In this document: piece after piece, positions 1 through 6,104 of the stretch | How positions within the stretch are numbered: position 1 is the first letter of the stretch | How the letters are laid out: every line of letters starts with the position of its first letter | Notes under the pieces: generated by a model | The model's input: the letters and a program-made list of their open reading frames with translations, nothing else | Database searches by the model: none | What the model was told of the DNA's origin: nothing | Program-made: the position numbers and the translations under genes | NCBI GenBank assembly: GCA_023666975.1 | Contig: JAMPAW010000164.1 | Coordinates: forward strand, 1-7,231 | Source of the DNA: Clostridium sp. | GTDB taxonomy: Bacteria; Bacillota_A; Clostridia; Lachnospirales; Lachnospiraceae | Length of the DNA stretch: 7,231 nt | Reading direction: 5' to 3'

Positions 1-97
1 CTTCTGTATCCGGCACACTGGCACAGCCGGAGAGAGCAGCAATCAGAAGCGGTACAGCAAGCCATATGGTTCCTTTCTTCATTGTCTTCTTTTTCAT
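1..97 (-). CDS. Lipoprotein N-terminus, partial (runs off the left edge)
   Basis: Only the first 32 codons lie in the window. They give a lipoprotein signal peptide: a lysine-rich n-region (MKKKTMKKG), a hydrophobic stretch at about residues 10-21, and a lipobox LSGC with Cys25 as the lipidated residue, followed by a polar stretch (ASVPDTE). The product should therefore be processed by Lgt and Lsp and anchored on the outer face of the membrane. The ATG at 97 is chosen because a perfect GGAGG (106-110) sits 8 bases upstream. The gene has its own upstream region with four tandem 11-bp repeats and is separated from the genes to its right by a strong hairpin. The mature domain is outside the window, so whether it is a solute-binding protein, an adaptor or something else cannot be said. 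Confidence 0.8.
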   Translation of the reverse strand, partial: MKKKTMKKGTIWLAVPLLIAALSGCASVPDTE

Positions 98-152
98 GAT
101 ATGTTCCTCCGTAATCATCTCTATCGCTTATTTCCATATCCGATTATGACTG

Positions 153-196
153 CTTCCTACATCTGATTTGCATCTTGTTTGTATCCGATTTGTATC
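153..196 (-). promoter_or_regulatory. Four tandem 11-bp repeats, probable operator of the lipoprotein gene
   Basis: On the minus strand the units are GATACAAATCG (196-186), GATACAAACAA (185-175), GATGCAAATCA (174-164) and a diverged GATGTAGGAAG (163-153), head to tail with a strict 11-bp period. Direct repeats at 11-bp spacing are the usual target layout of OmpR/PhoB-family response regulators, which bind as head-to-tail dimers on one face of the helix. A -10-like CATAAT lies just downstream at 148-143, so the repeats would cover the -35 region. The array is seen directly; the regulator class is inferred, and no regulator gene is in the window. Confidence 0.55.
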
Positions 197-208
197 TTAT
201 GCAATTGA

Positions 209-268
209 GATAAAATGATAAACAAAACGAGACCTCCGAAGAAGTCTCGTTTCGTTCATCATTTTATC
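209..268 (-). terminator. Long hairpin with UUCG tetraloop, intrinsic terminator
   Basis: Bases 209-233 and 244-268 are inverted repeats, 25 bp long with two mismatches. Read on the minus strand, the stem continues through U-G, U-A and C-G pairs to close a UUCG tetraloop, giving about 28 paired positions. The strongest core, AAACGAGAC/GTCTCGTTT, is followed on the minus strand by a T-rich run (TTTTGTTTATC), as expected of a factor-independent terminator. It lies downstream of the small broken gene cluster and upstream of the lipoprotein promoter, so it would separate two transcription units. The unusually long AT-rich outer stem is not needed for termination. Confidence 0.75.
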
Positions 269-312
269 CATGCGGGTTATAATTTAATTTTCACAATTTG
301 TTTTGTAATAAC

Positions 313-553
313 TTATGCTGGCTGTAATTCCTCATCTGCCAGTCTTTTTACTTCTTCCAGTGGCAGGTCAGAATATTCTGCAATTTCTTCCAACGGAAGC
401 TCTTCCGCCGCAAAAAAACAGAAAAGCACCGGAAGCCCTGTCGATCACCCACCATGAGGGTGTATATTCTTTCCCCGTGCTGTCTTGAAACCCAAGCAAA
501 TGGATATATTGAATATCCTCTGCATTTTCAATTTTTTCACTTATAAAATTCAT
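313..553 (-). pseudogene. Small unrecognised gene, frameshifted at a T7 run
   Basis: The frame opens at ATG 553 with an AAGGTG ribosome binding site 7 bases upstream and reads an acidic N-terminus (starting MNFISEKIENAEDIQ) for about 50 residues. At a run of seven T (412-418 on the minus strand) coding character moves to another frame. In the original frame translation decays to a stop at 368. After removing one T it continues as a helical, Glu/Leu-rich segment with the repeated pattern LPLEEIAEY / LPLEEVKRL and ends at TAA 313-315. The conceptual product is about 79 residues with no signal peptide or membrane segment. LxLEEIxEx-type tails occur at the C-termini of several clostridial proteins, including Rpn/PD-(D/E)XK-like transposase proteins, but that is only a resemblance. 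A sequencing error in the homopolymer could also explain the shift. Confidence 0.55.
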
Positions 554-562
554 AACTACACC

Positions 563-963
563 TTACTTCTGCACAATCTTTCGCAGCAGCTCATTTAAAA
601 AGCATTTTCCCCATCTAATATAGCAAATACCTCCTTACTTGTTTGAGGACCGGTAGGGAATTTAATCCAACAGCGGTCTCCAATCTCCCGTCCATTGCTT
701 ATTTTTAAGATCTCAGAACCAATCATATGAATTCCATATGCACAACAACTTTCATACAATCCGTGACGGTTATCTTCCGGCAGCCGATCCTTTAATTAAT
801 CCAAAACCGTTGCTGCTGTATACCCATTTCTAAATTCCCACGGAGTATATTTGTCACTTACCCCAAGAGGTTTATAGGAAATAAGTACATCATTTTTCAC
901 CTCAAAACTGCATAATTCTGTATCACGGTACATAATTATGCCAGATAAACTCCCTAATCGCAT
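563..963 (-). pseudogene. Unrecognised gene with an in-frame stop and a 3' frameshift
   Basis: The start is ATG 963, with GGAG 7 bases upstream, overlapping the end of the preceding small gene by 10 bases. Translation runs 55 codons to a TAA at 796-798. The same frame then reads another 66 sensible codons (LKDRLPEDNRHGLYE onward, including WIKFPTGP) to a TAA at 595-597. Near the end, adding one T to a T5 run restores a plausible tail (LNELLRKIVQK) ending at 563-565. Two independent lesions in one short gene indicate decay rather than a single read error. The intact product would be about 133 residues, soluble, with several cysteines. The LKDRxPxxNR motif recalls a group of short clostridial hypothetical proteins; I cannot name a family. 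It probably formed one unit with the small genes on either side. Confidence 0.6.
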
Positions 964-1178
964 AAGCATACTCCTATCCCCAACTGTTGAAAACTATAGA
1001 CCAAATAAGGCTCTGCCAATAAGTTAGGCAACAGCTTTTTAGAAATTTTTACTTCGGTGGCTTCAGGCAATACTGCAATAGCTGCAAAATAATTCAACGC
1101 CTTATCCCAATCATGGTTTAATTTACAGTCTATGATTTCACATAAATGAAATCCATGAAACGCATCCGTATTCTCCAT
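954..1178 (-). CDS. Small hypothetical protein (74 aa), first gene of a decaying cluster
   Basis: This open frame encodes 74 residues beginning MENTDAFHGFHLCEIID, with no signal peptide or membrane helix and a mildly hydrophobic C-terminal half. ATG 1178 is preferred because GGGG (1187-1190) lies 8 bases upstream; a GTG at 1187 in the same frame would start almost at the predicted transcription start. A good promoter lies immediately upstream, and the stop overlaps the start of the next gene by 10 bases, as in translationally coupled pairs. I do not recognise the family. Because the two downstream genes are broken, this one may be intact or may itself be a shortened remnant; its abrupt start after a stop codon shortly upstream fits either. 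Confidence 0.5.
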   Translation of the reverse strand: MENTDAFHGFHLCEIIDCKLNHDWDKALNYFAAIAVLPEATEVKISKKLLPNLLAEPYLVYSFQQLGIGVCLCD

Positions 1179-1196
1179 ACCATGCACCCCGTTATT

Positions 1197-1226
1197 ATTT
1201 TAACATACAATATAAAAAGTATGCAA
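1197..1226 (-). promoter_or_regulatory. Sigma-A-type promoter for the small gene cluster
   Basis: On the minus strand a TTGCAT -35 (1226-1221) is followed after 18 bp by TAAAAT (1202-1197), preceded by TGT, which makes an extended -10 (TGTTAAAAT). The expected start near 1190 leaves a leader of only about a dozen bases that contains the GGGG ribosome binding site. It lies in the gap after the adaptor gene, so the small genes need not depend on the transporter operon. This is a pattern call, not a measured start. Confidence 0.5.
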
Positions 1227-1281
1227 GATTCTATGCACGATTTGTGCAATTACTTTCTTGGTTCGACCGGCCTGCAGTAAA

Positions 1282-2205
1282 TCACTCACCTTCATAATAT
1301 ACATGGTCTCCATCAAAAATTTCACTTGTCGCCTCCACGATGACAGACACCCCTTCCGGCAGCCCCTGGACTGCACAGTATAGTTTATCCGCATCCATCC
1401 TATCCACTGCCATTCTTGCCGCCTTATATCCAGCCCCTAACACACCGTTATCCTCCTGCAAGGTAAGCACATAGTATCCCTTTTCATCCTGCTGCAGTGC
1501 TGCAGCCGGTATCAGCGTATCACACAAAGTTCCATCCTTTTTTATCGTAATATCTGCCTGTTCCCCGGCAATTGACGTGTCTTCTGCATGAAACCGGATC
1601 ACCGCCTGTTTTCCGGTAAAATCCGTACCGGCATACGAAACAACATCCACCACTTCTCCGTCGAATGACATATTTTTCCCCGGAAGCTTAATCGCTGCCC
1701 TGCTTCCTGTCTCCACATTCTCTGCCTCTTCATCTGAAATGAACATCACTGCATTCCAATCACCTGAAATTTTTGCTTCTTCATATAATACCGTATTCAG
1801 CATATAGGATACATACATCCCCTTTTCCACCCCGATTGATGTAATAATCCCGTCTTCTGCCGCCCTGACTTCCTCCACCTGATCCGATTCCACCGATGCA
1901 ATCTTCATCAGGCACTGCCCCTTTTTTACCTTATCCCCGTTCCCAACGAGAATCTCCTCTATCCGCCCAACCACCTCAGCATAGCAGGGTGTACACTCTG
2001 CATAAGATAATTCTGCGCTTCCCTCCACAGAAAAATCCAATTCCCCCTGTATGGGTGATGTGACAGTAACAACGGGCAGCCGGTAATTATAGAGTGATTT
2101 TGAAAAAAATGTTAATACCGCTGCAGCTGCCATAAACCCTATAAATAATTTGCCGAAGATAGCGTTTCTTTTTTCTTCCCTGTCTGTTTTTTCTTTCCTA
2201 TCCAT
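1282..2205 (-). CDS. Membrane-anchored periplasmic-adaptor-like protein (HlyD/RND membrane fusion family)
   Basis: The product is 307 residues: a charged cytoplasmic N-terminus, one membrane anchor at about 15-35, then an extracytoplasmic part. Residues 74-107 (AEVVGRIEEILVGNGDKV, KKGQCLMKI) and 113-142 (RAAEDGIITSIGVEKGMYV) are the two halves of a biotinyl-lipoyl-like barrel-sandwich domain. Residues 147-235 form a beta-barrel region ending in the family signature LIPAAAL, followed by a membrane-proximal domain (KGYYVLTL). The coiled-coil hairpin that normally separates the barrel-sandwich halves is almost absent. ATG 2205 is chosen because AGAGG lies 8 bases upstream; a GTG nine codons earlier lacks comparable support. 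Such proteins normally partner MacB-like ABC or RND exporters, but here the gene follows two sugar-type permease genes by 56 bases. The family is well supported; the partner is unknown. Confidence 0.8.
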   Translation of the reverse strand: MDRKEKTDREEKRNAIFGKLFIGFMAAAAVLTFFSKSLYNYRLPVVTVTSPIQGELDFSVEGSAELSYAECTPCYAEVVGRIEEILVGNGDKVKKGQCLMKIASVESDQVEEVRAAEDGIITSIGVEKGMYVSYMLNTVLYEEAKISGDWNAVMFISDEEAENVETGSRAAIKLPGKNMSFDGEVVDVVSYAGTDFTGKQAVIRFHAEDTSIAGEQADITIKKDGTLCDTLIPAAALQQDEKGYYVLTLQEDNGVLGAGYKAARMAVDRMDADKLYCAVQGLPEGVSVIVEATSEIFDGDHVYYEGE

Positions 2206-2261
2206 TTTTGATTCCTCTCTACTACAATCCACCGTTGATTTTCACCAAAAAACAGCCGCCT

Positions 2262-3104
2262 TTATTTCATTCCTGTAATTGCAATTCCCTTCTTCAAAAA
2301 TTCCTGTCCATAAAATAGTATGAGCACCACAGGCACTGCATAAAATGTGGAGCCGGCAAATGCAAGCCCCAGTTCCCCGCTGTTAATCTGCGCCAGAAAT
2401 GTAGATAACGGCTGCTTATCTGCCTCTTGTATAAAAATAACCGCCTGATCGACAAGATTCCAATAATCCAGCAACGTCAGCATAGCCACTGCCGCCAGAC
2501 CGGGCTTTACCATTGGCAGGATAACAGACCATAAAATCCTTCCATGCCCTGCCCCGTCCATCTGTGCCGCCTCCATATAGGAAATCGGCATACTTTTCAT
2601 ATACTGCCTCAGCAAAAATACCCCAAACGGATTGAAGATTGCCGGCAAAATGACTGCCAGACAGCTTTCCTTGATATTCAGCCAGTCTGCCACAACGTAA
2701 TTTGGCATCAAAGTAACCTGTAACGGCAGGAGCATTACGATAATGTAAAAGAGGAATACCACCTCTTTTCCCCTGAATTTCAGCACAGTAAATGCATATG
2801 CCGCCAAAACAGACACGATGAGCTGCCCCAAAACAATCGGCACCACCAGCTTTACCGAGTTCCAGAACATATTCAGGTATACCGGACTGTCCAGCAGCAG
2901 CTTGGAATACTGGGATAACGTCACTTTTTCCGGTATGATATTCATATCAATATATCGGTCCGCGGCTGTACTGTAATTTTTTTCAACCTCCCGGCTGCCC
3001 ATCAAAGAATTGCTTAACGTAACAGTCAACGGCGCCAGATATACCACGGCAATCACCAGAAAAAATACATAACCAAGTCTTATCCCCACTTTTTTATTTC
3101 TCAT
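2262..3104 (-). CDS. Carbohydrate-type ABC transporter permease, MalG-like (CUT1)
   Basis: This is the second inner-membrane subunit of a binding-protein-dependent importer, 280 residues, the usual length for MalG/MsmG proteins. Hydrophobic segments are visible at about 10-30, 83-107, 115-137, 147-166, 200-218 and 252-270, giving six transmembrane helices. The cytoplasmic EAA loop that docks the ATPase is at about 178-201 (EAAQMDGAGHGRILWSVILP), with the diagnostic Glu, Ala, Gly and Pro positions conserved. The ATG at 3104 follows GGGAGG by 11 bases, a little long but acceptable. The gene lies 114 bases after the first permease gene, a wide gap filled with hairpins, and 56 bases before the adaptor gene. 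Substrate cannot be read from the permease; sugars or oligosaccharides are the family norm. Confidence 0.9.
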   Translation of the reverse strand: MRNKKVGIRLGYVFFLVIAVVYLAPLTVTLSNSLMGSREVEKNYSTAADRYIDMNIIPEKVTLSQYSKLLLDSPVYLNMFWNSVKLVVPIVLGQLIVSVLAAYAFTVLKFRGKEVVFLFYIIVMLLPLQVTLMPNYVVADWLNIKESCLAVILPAIFNPFGVFLLRQYMKSMPISYMEAAQMDGAGHGRILWSVILPMVKPGLAAVAMLTLLDYWNLVDQAVIFIQEADKQPLSTFLAQINSGELGLAFAGSTFYAVPVVLILFYGQEFLKKGIAITGMK

Positions 3105-3218
3105 CCTTTTGCCAGCCTCCCTTTAACTATACTCGCGAACGAAATTGATTGCCGAATCCAACATTTCACCGCGGTATATGCGGTTAAACTAAGCATTTGC
3201 CTTCGGCAAATACTAAGG
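3105..3218. repeat. Structured 114-bp spacer inside the operon, possible small repeat element
   Basis: The spacer between the two permease genes holds a 20-bp inverted repeat (3182-3201 and 3205-3224, 17 of 20 matching, 3-base loop) with a perfect 7-bp core, ATTTGCC/GGCAAAT. The right arm begins inside the first permease gene, so its TAA stop (3219-3221) lies within the repeat. A second hairpin is adjacent: ACCGC (3168-3172) and GCGGT (3180-3184). Neither is followed by a T run on the minus strand, so a simple terminator is unlikely. The layout resembles REP-like intergenic elements, or a processing or stability structure setting the ratio of the two permeases. Only the inverted repeats are seen; the identity is inferred. 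Confidence 0.5.
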
Positions 3219-4115
3219 TTAACCAGTATAATTTAGATTTGCAGATGTTTTTTTCTCCGCCCCAAAGATACACGCCACAAATAATACCATTACCGCCGTC
3301 AGGATATACGCTGCACTGGCCAGCTTTGGGTAATTCAGGGATAAAAACATATTGTTCATATAGTGCTGCAGCACATACAGGCTGTCCGGCGGATATTCCC
3401 CTGTCATGATGTAAATTTCCTTAAAGATCTTAAATGAATTGACCACCGTCATGATGATGACAACAAATGTGGTCGGCATCAGGTAGGTCAGCGTGATGTT
3501 CTTCAGTTTCCACCACCTGCCTGCCCCCTCCACATCTGCATACTCATAATACTGCTCCGGTATGTTGGAAAGCCCGCTTAAAAATAAGGTCATATCGTAT
3601 CCGATATTTTTCCAGATAAATATAAGAACCATGACCAGCATGCTGTACTTGCCATTCAGCCAGTCAACACCGGCTATATGGAATGCCGCCAGAAATTTAT
3701 TTAAGGTACCCTGCAACCCGAAAAAATTCTGCCAGAAAAATGCAGCCGTCGCCGAGGGGATTGCCAGCGGAATCAAAAAAAACATATGGAACATGCCGGA
3801 ATGCTGCCGCATTCCCCGAAGCCCCAGCGCAATACACAGGGAAAGTACGATATTCAGCGGAATGCTGACTGCCATAAAGAATGCCGTATTTTTCAGTCCT
3901 TTCATAAAATAGGGGTTCCGGAACAATTCCCTGTAATTATCCATGCCGCAGTATTCTTTGGTTATGGGATTGTCCATCACAGAATAATAAAAGGATACGG
4001 CAAACGGAATGATATAAAAAAATGCAAAGCCTGCCAGGCTGATAAGCAGCATAAACAGAAGAATTTTCTGATTCAGGCTGCGTGTCTTTTTTCTGTTTAT
4101 TTTCCCTTTATCCAC
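3219..4115 (-). CDS. Carbohydrate-type ABC transporter permease, MalF-like (CUT1)
   Basis: This is the first inner-membrane subunit of the importer, 298 residues from GTG 4115. The cytoplasmic N-terminus is basic, followed by helices at about 18-45, 75-99, 108-130, 157-180, 212-228 and 265-284. The EAA loop is at about 191-214 (EYADVEGAGRWWKLKNITL, then LMP), a slightly diverged form of EAAxxDGA with the invariant Gly kept. Length and layout fit the UgpA/MsmF-type MalF proteins that lack the large extra domain of E. coli MalF. GTG 4115 is preferred because GGGGG (4122-4126) lies 6 bases upstream. The alternative ATG at 4133, in the same frame, would overlap the binding-protein gene by 8 bases and has no ribosome binding site. 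It follows the binding-protein gene by 10 bases, so the two are surely co-transcribed. Confidence 0.9.
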   Translation of the reverse strand: MDKGKINRKKTRSLNQKILLFMLLISLAGFAFFYIIPFAVSFYYSVMDNPITKEYCGMDNYRELFRNPYFMKGLKNTAFFMAVSIPLNIVLSLCIALGLRGMRQHSGMFHMFFLIPLAIPSATAAFFWQNFFGLQGTLNKFLAAFHIAGVDWLNGKYSMLVMVLIFIWKNIGYDMTLFLSGLSNIPEQYYEYADVEGAGRWWKLKNITLTYLMPTTFVVIIMTVVNSFKIFKEIYIMTGEYPPDSLYVLQHYMNNMFLSLNYPKLASAAYILTAVMVLFVACIFGAEKKTSANLNYTG

Positions 4116-4125
4116 CTTACGCCCC

Positions 4126-5502
4126 CTATTCATGGAAATACTGTTCAATCTGCTTTTGCAGTGTTTTTGCCGTTTCCTCTGCCGACTGCTGCCCATCAAA
4201 GAATTTTTCATGCTCACTCCTCATCAGGGCAACGATGGAATCATCCCGGGTATCACAGGCATTTACCTGTTCCATCCAGCTTACCAACAGATTCCGATAG
4301 TCCTCCAGGCTTCCGCTAACACCTTCATCATAATGGCGTTCCACTGATTTTTCAAATCCCTGGCGGTTTACGGAAAGGCCATACACAGAGGGCAGGCTCT
4401 GTATCTCGTCTGACAGCAGATATTTTATAAATTCCCATGCCAGTTCTTTGTGTTCCGATGAATGATTTAATGCAATGCTGTTATGTGTCATGATTGCCAG
4501 TTTTCCCTGCTTATCTGCTAACGGCATCGTATAAGACTGCCCGGACTGCGGATCGACTGCAAATGCTGCCGCCTGCACATCAAGCGTATCCTTATACGCA
4601 GCAAAATCGTACTCCGTATTATAAAAATTAACATCCTGATAATCAAACCACCCCTCATCTCCAATCTTTTTTACGGAATTCAGTAAATCTATGTATTCCG
4701 GGGTGTCAAGGCGCACCTCTTTTTTCTCCTGATCCATAAAATCGCTAAGGGAATCCTTTATCCAATATTCTACAGCTTCGGCCGGATCCATGTTAGCCAG
4801 GAATACATTTTCACTCGGACTCTTCCCTTCTGCTAACTGCTCTGCCAAATCCATCATTTCCGAAAAGCAGATATTTTCCTTCCCTTTCAGGGTATTTTCT
4901 ATCTCCCCATGCTCCTTTAATAACTCTGATGAAAATCCAACCGTCTCGATAGCTGCCTGAGAAGGAATCATGTAAATGTTCCCGTCCTCATTTTGGGCTG
5001 CTTTCAATACATTCATATAATAATTCTCATCGTTCATTTCCGGTGTCTGCCCGATATATGTGCTAAGGTCCTCAAATGCTCCCATCTCGCTATACTTTAC
5101 AACAGGGAGGCAAAAGTTAAAGATGATATCCTCCGCATCCCCGCTCATCAGCTTCGTATTAAATGCCGTCTGATAGTCCTGCGTGCTTGGCTCATCAAGA
5201 TGTTCCGCGTAATCATTGACTGTTACGGTTACGTCCGGGTATTTGTCCATAAACTGTTTTGCCGCAATTTCCAGAAAGTCCGGCTCGATAAAACAGGAAA
5301 CCGTAATCTCACCCTGCATTTCCGGTTTGACATACTCCGACACCTCTCCGCCTTGTCCCTGATCTTCCGCTGCCCGGTCTCTGGAACGATCCTCCACACC
5401 GGAATCCGTCTTTTCTTCCCTGCCTGCATGCTCCGTACAGCCGCAAACAGCAAAGGCCATGACAAACAAAAGTGCCAGCAAACTCATTTTTTTCTTTTTC
5501 AT
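4126..5502 (-). CDS. Extracellular solute-binding lipoprotein of a CUT1-type ABC importer
   Basis: The protein is 458 residues, typical of family 1 binding proteins. It starts with a signal peptide (MKKKKM, hydrophobic to about residue 20) and a lipobox-like VCGC with Cys22 as the lipid anchor. A charged, Glu/Gln/Gly-rich linker runs to about residue 60. The mature domain opens with ITVSCFIEPDFLEIAAKQF and KYPDVTVTV, the common first strand-helix-strand of the fold; SGDAEDIIF follows, and HKELAWEFIKYLLSDEIQS near residue 370 is the usual C-terminal helix of these proteins. ATG 5502 is chosen over a preceding TTG; both can use AAGGAGG (spacing 11 and 8). The ligand cannot be predicted. No ATPase gene lies beside the permeases, so a shared MsmK/MsmX-type subunit is expected. 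Confidence 0.9.
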   Translation of the reverse strand: MKKKKMSLLALLFVMAFAVCGCTEHAGREEKTDSGVEDRSRDRAAEDQGQGGEVSEYVKPEMQGEITVSCFIEPDFLEIAAKQFMDKYPDVTVTVNDYAEHLDEPSTQDYQTAFNTKLMSGDAEDIIFNFCLPVVKYSEMGAFEDLSTYIGQTPEMNDENYYMNVLKAAQNEDGNIYMIPSQAAIETVGFSSELLKEHGEIENTLKGKENICFSEMMDLAEQLAEGKSPSENVFLANMDPAEAVEYWIKDSLSDFMDQEKKEVRLDTPEYIDLLNSVKKIGDEGWFDYQDVNFYNTEYDFAAYKDTLDVQAAAFAVDPQSGQSYTMPLADKQGKLAIMTHNSIALNHSSEHKELAWEFIKYLLSDEIQSLPSVYGLSVNRQGFEKSVERHYDEGVSGSLEDYRNLLVSWMEQVNACDTRDDSIVALMRSEHEKFFDGQQSAEETAKTLQKQIEQYFHE

Positions 5503-5524
5503 CAATAAAAAAACCTCCTTGATC

Positions 5525-5587
5525 GATAATAGCATTATCTTATCAGGGAGATGTCAATTCGTTTCGTCAAAGATGTGTCAAAGATGT
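5525..5587 (-). promoter_or_regulatory. Promoter and phased repeats of the transporter operon
   Basis: On the minus strand an extended -10, TGCTATTAT (5534-5526), lies upstream of the binding-protein gene, with TTGACA at 5557-5552; the 20-bp spacing is long, so the extended -10 may carry the promoter. ACATCT occurs at 5587-5582, 5576-5571 and 5554-5549, all in 11-bp phase, and the first two belong to an exact tandem repeat of ACATCTTTGAC. A small inverted repeat, GATAAT-agc-ATTATC (5525-5539), covers the -10 and could be a repressor site. The region starts only 4 bases after the stop of the upstream yhcG-like gene. Confidence 0.5.
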
Positions 5588-5591
5588 CAAT

Positions 5592-6104
5592 TTATTCAGA
5601 CAGTTCGCTTTCTATTTCTTCGACTGTCGGCAAGCTGCTCTTAAACTCCTCACGAAGCACCTTTGTCAATTCATATTCCGCAATTCCGATCGGCTGTGAA
5701 ATATTTTTGCATTTATACATTATTCTCTGGTTATGTCCCCATGGAATTCCTTTTACCATGCTTTCAATCAGTTCCATTTGGCTTACAGCCTGTAAGCCAT
5801 TTTCATCTGCGTTGTAAAATTTATACCAATAACGTATGCTTTTCAAATTTTGTACAGAAAAACCCGACATGTTCGGAAAAGTTTTCTTCAAATCTCTGCT
5901 CATTGTTGTAAGCAATGCATCGCCCCATTTAGCATGCTTCTGTTTTGCAACAATATCCCTGCCAATATCCCAATACAAATCAAGCAGCTCATAATTCACT
6001 TTGGCAGCAGCTTTTATTTGACTATGTTTTATTTTGTTCTTTATCGTTTCTATCCATGCCTTGTATTCATCATCCACAACAAAGCCGACCTCTCTATCTG
6101 CCAC
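5592..6104 (-). pseudogene. YhcG/DUF1016-family protein lacking its PD-(D/E)XK nuclease core
   Basis: The frame is open for 170 residues. Residues 14-130 match the DUF1016 N-terminal domain: VNYELLDLYWDIGRDIV, KWGDALL, RDLKKTFPNMSGFS, then NLKSIRYWYKFY. Residues 137-168 (QPIGIAEYELT, SLPTVEEIESEL) match the usual extreme C-terminus of the family. Full-length relatives are about 330-380 residues, with the D...ExK nuclease centre between these parts. Here the two ends are joined near residue 131-137, with no ExK motif between them, consistent with an in-frame internal deletion of the catalytic core. GTG 6104 is supported by GGAGG 7 bases upstream. YhcG proteins are often found beside restriction-modification genes. 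The remaining protein could still fold as a DNA- or partner-binding domain, so remnant or non-catalytic derivative are both possible. Confidence 0.75.

Noticed and set aside
215..457. An 80-codon plus-strand frame rich in serine
   Set aside because: It starts inside the hairpin and reads antisense through the broken small gene; the Ser runs reflect the complementary Glu/Leu-rich coding.
1226..1281. Possible terminator after the adaptor gene (TGCAC/GTGCA hairpin)
   Set aside because: The stem is only 5 bp with no T run after it; not enough for an intrinsic terminator.
1200..1394. A 64-codon minus-strand frame at the end of the adaptor gene
   Set aside because: It overlaps the adaptor's C-terminal coding region in another frame and has no independent support.
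3786..4319. A 177-codon plus-strand open frame
   Set aside because: It lies antisense across the clear MalF-like permease and binding-protein genes, has no ribosome binding site of note, and its composition is that of a reverse-strand shadow.
4993..5508. A 171-codon plus-strand open frame
   Set aside because: It is wholly antisense to the solute-binding protein gene, whose family features are unambiguous.
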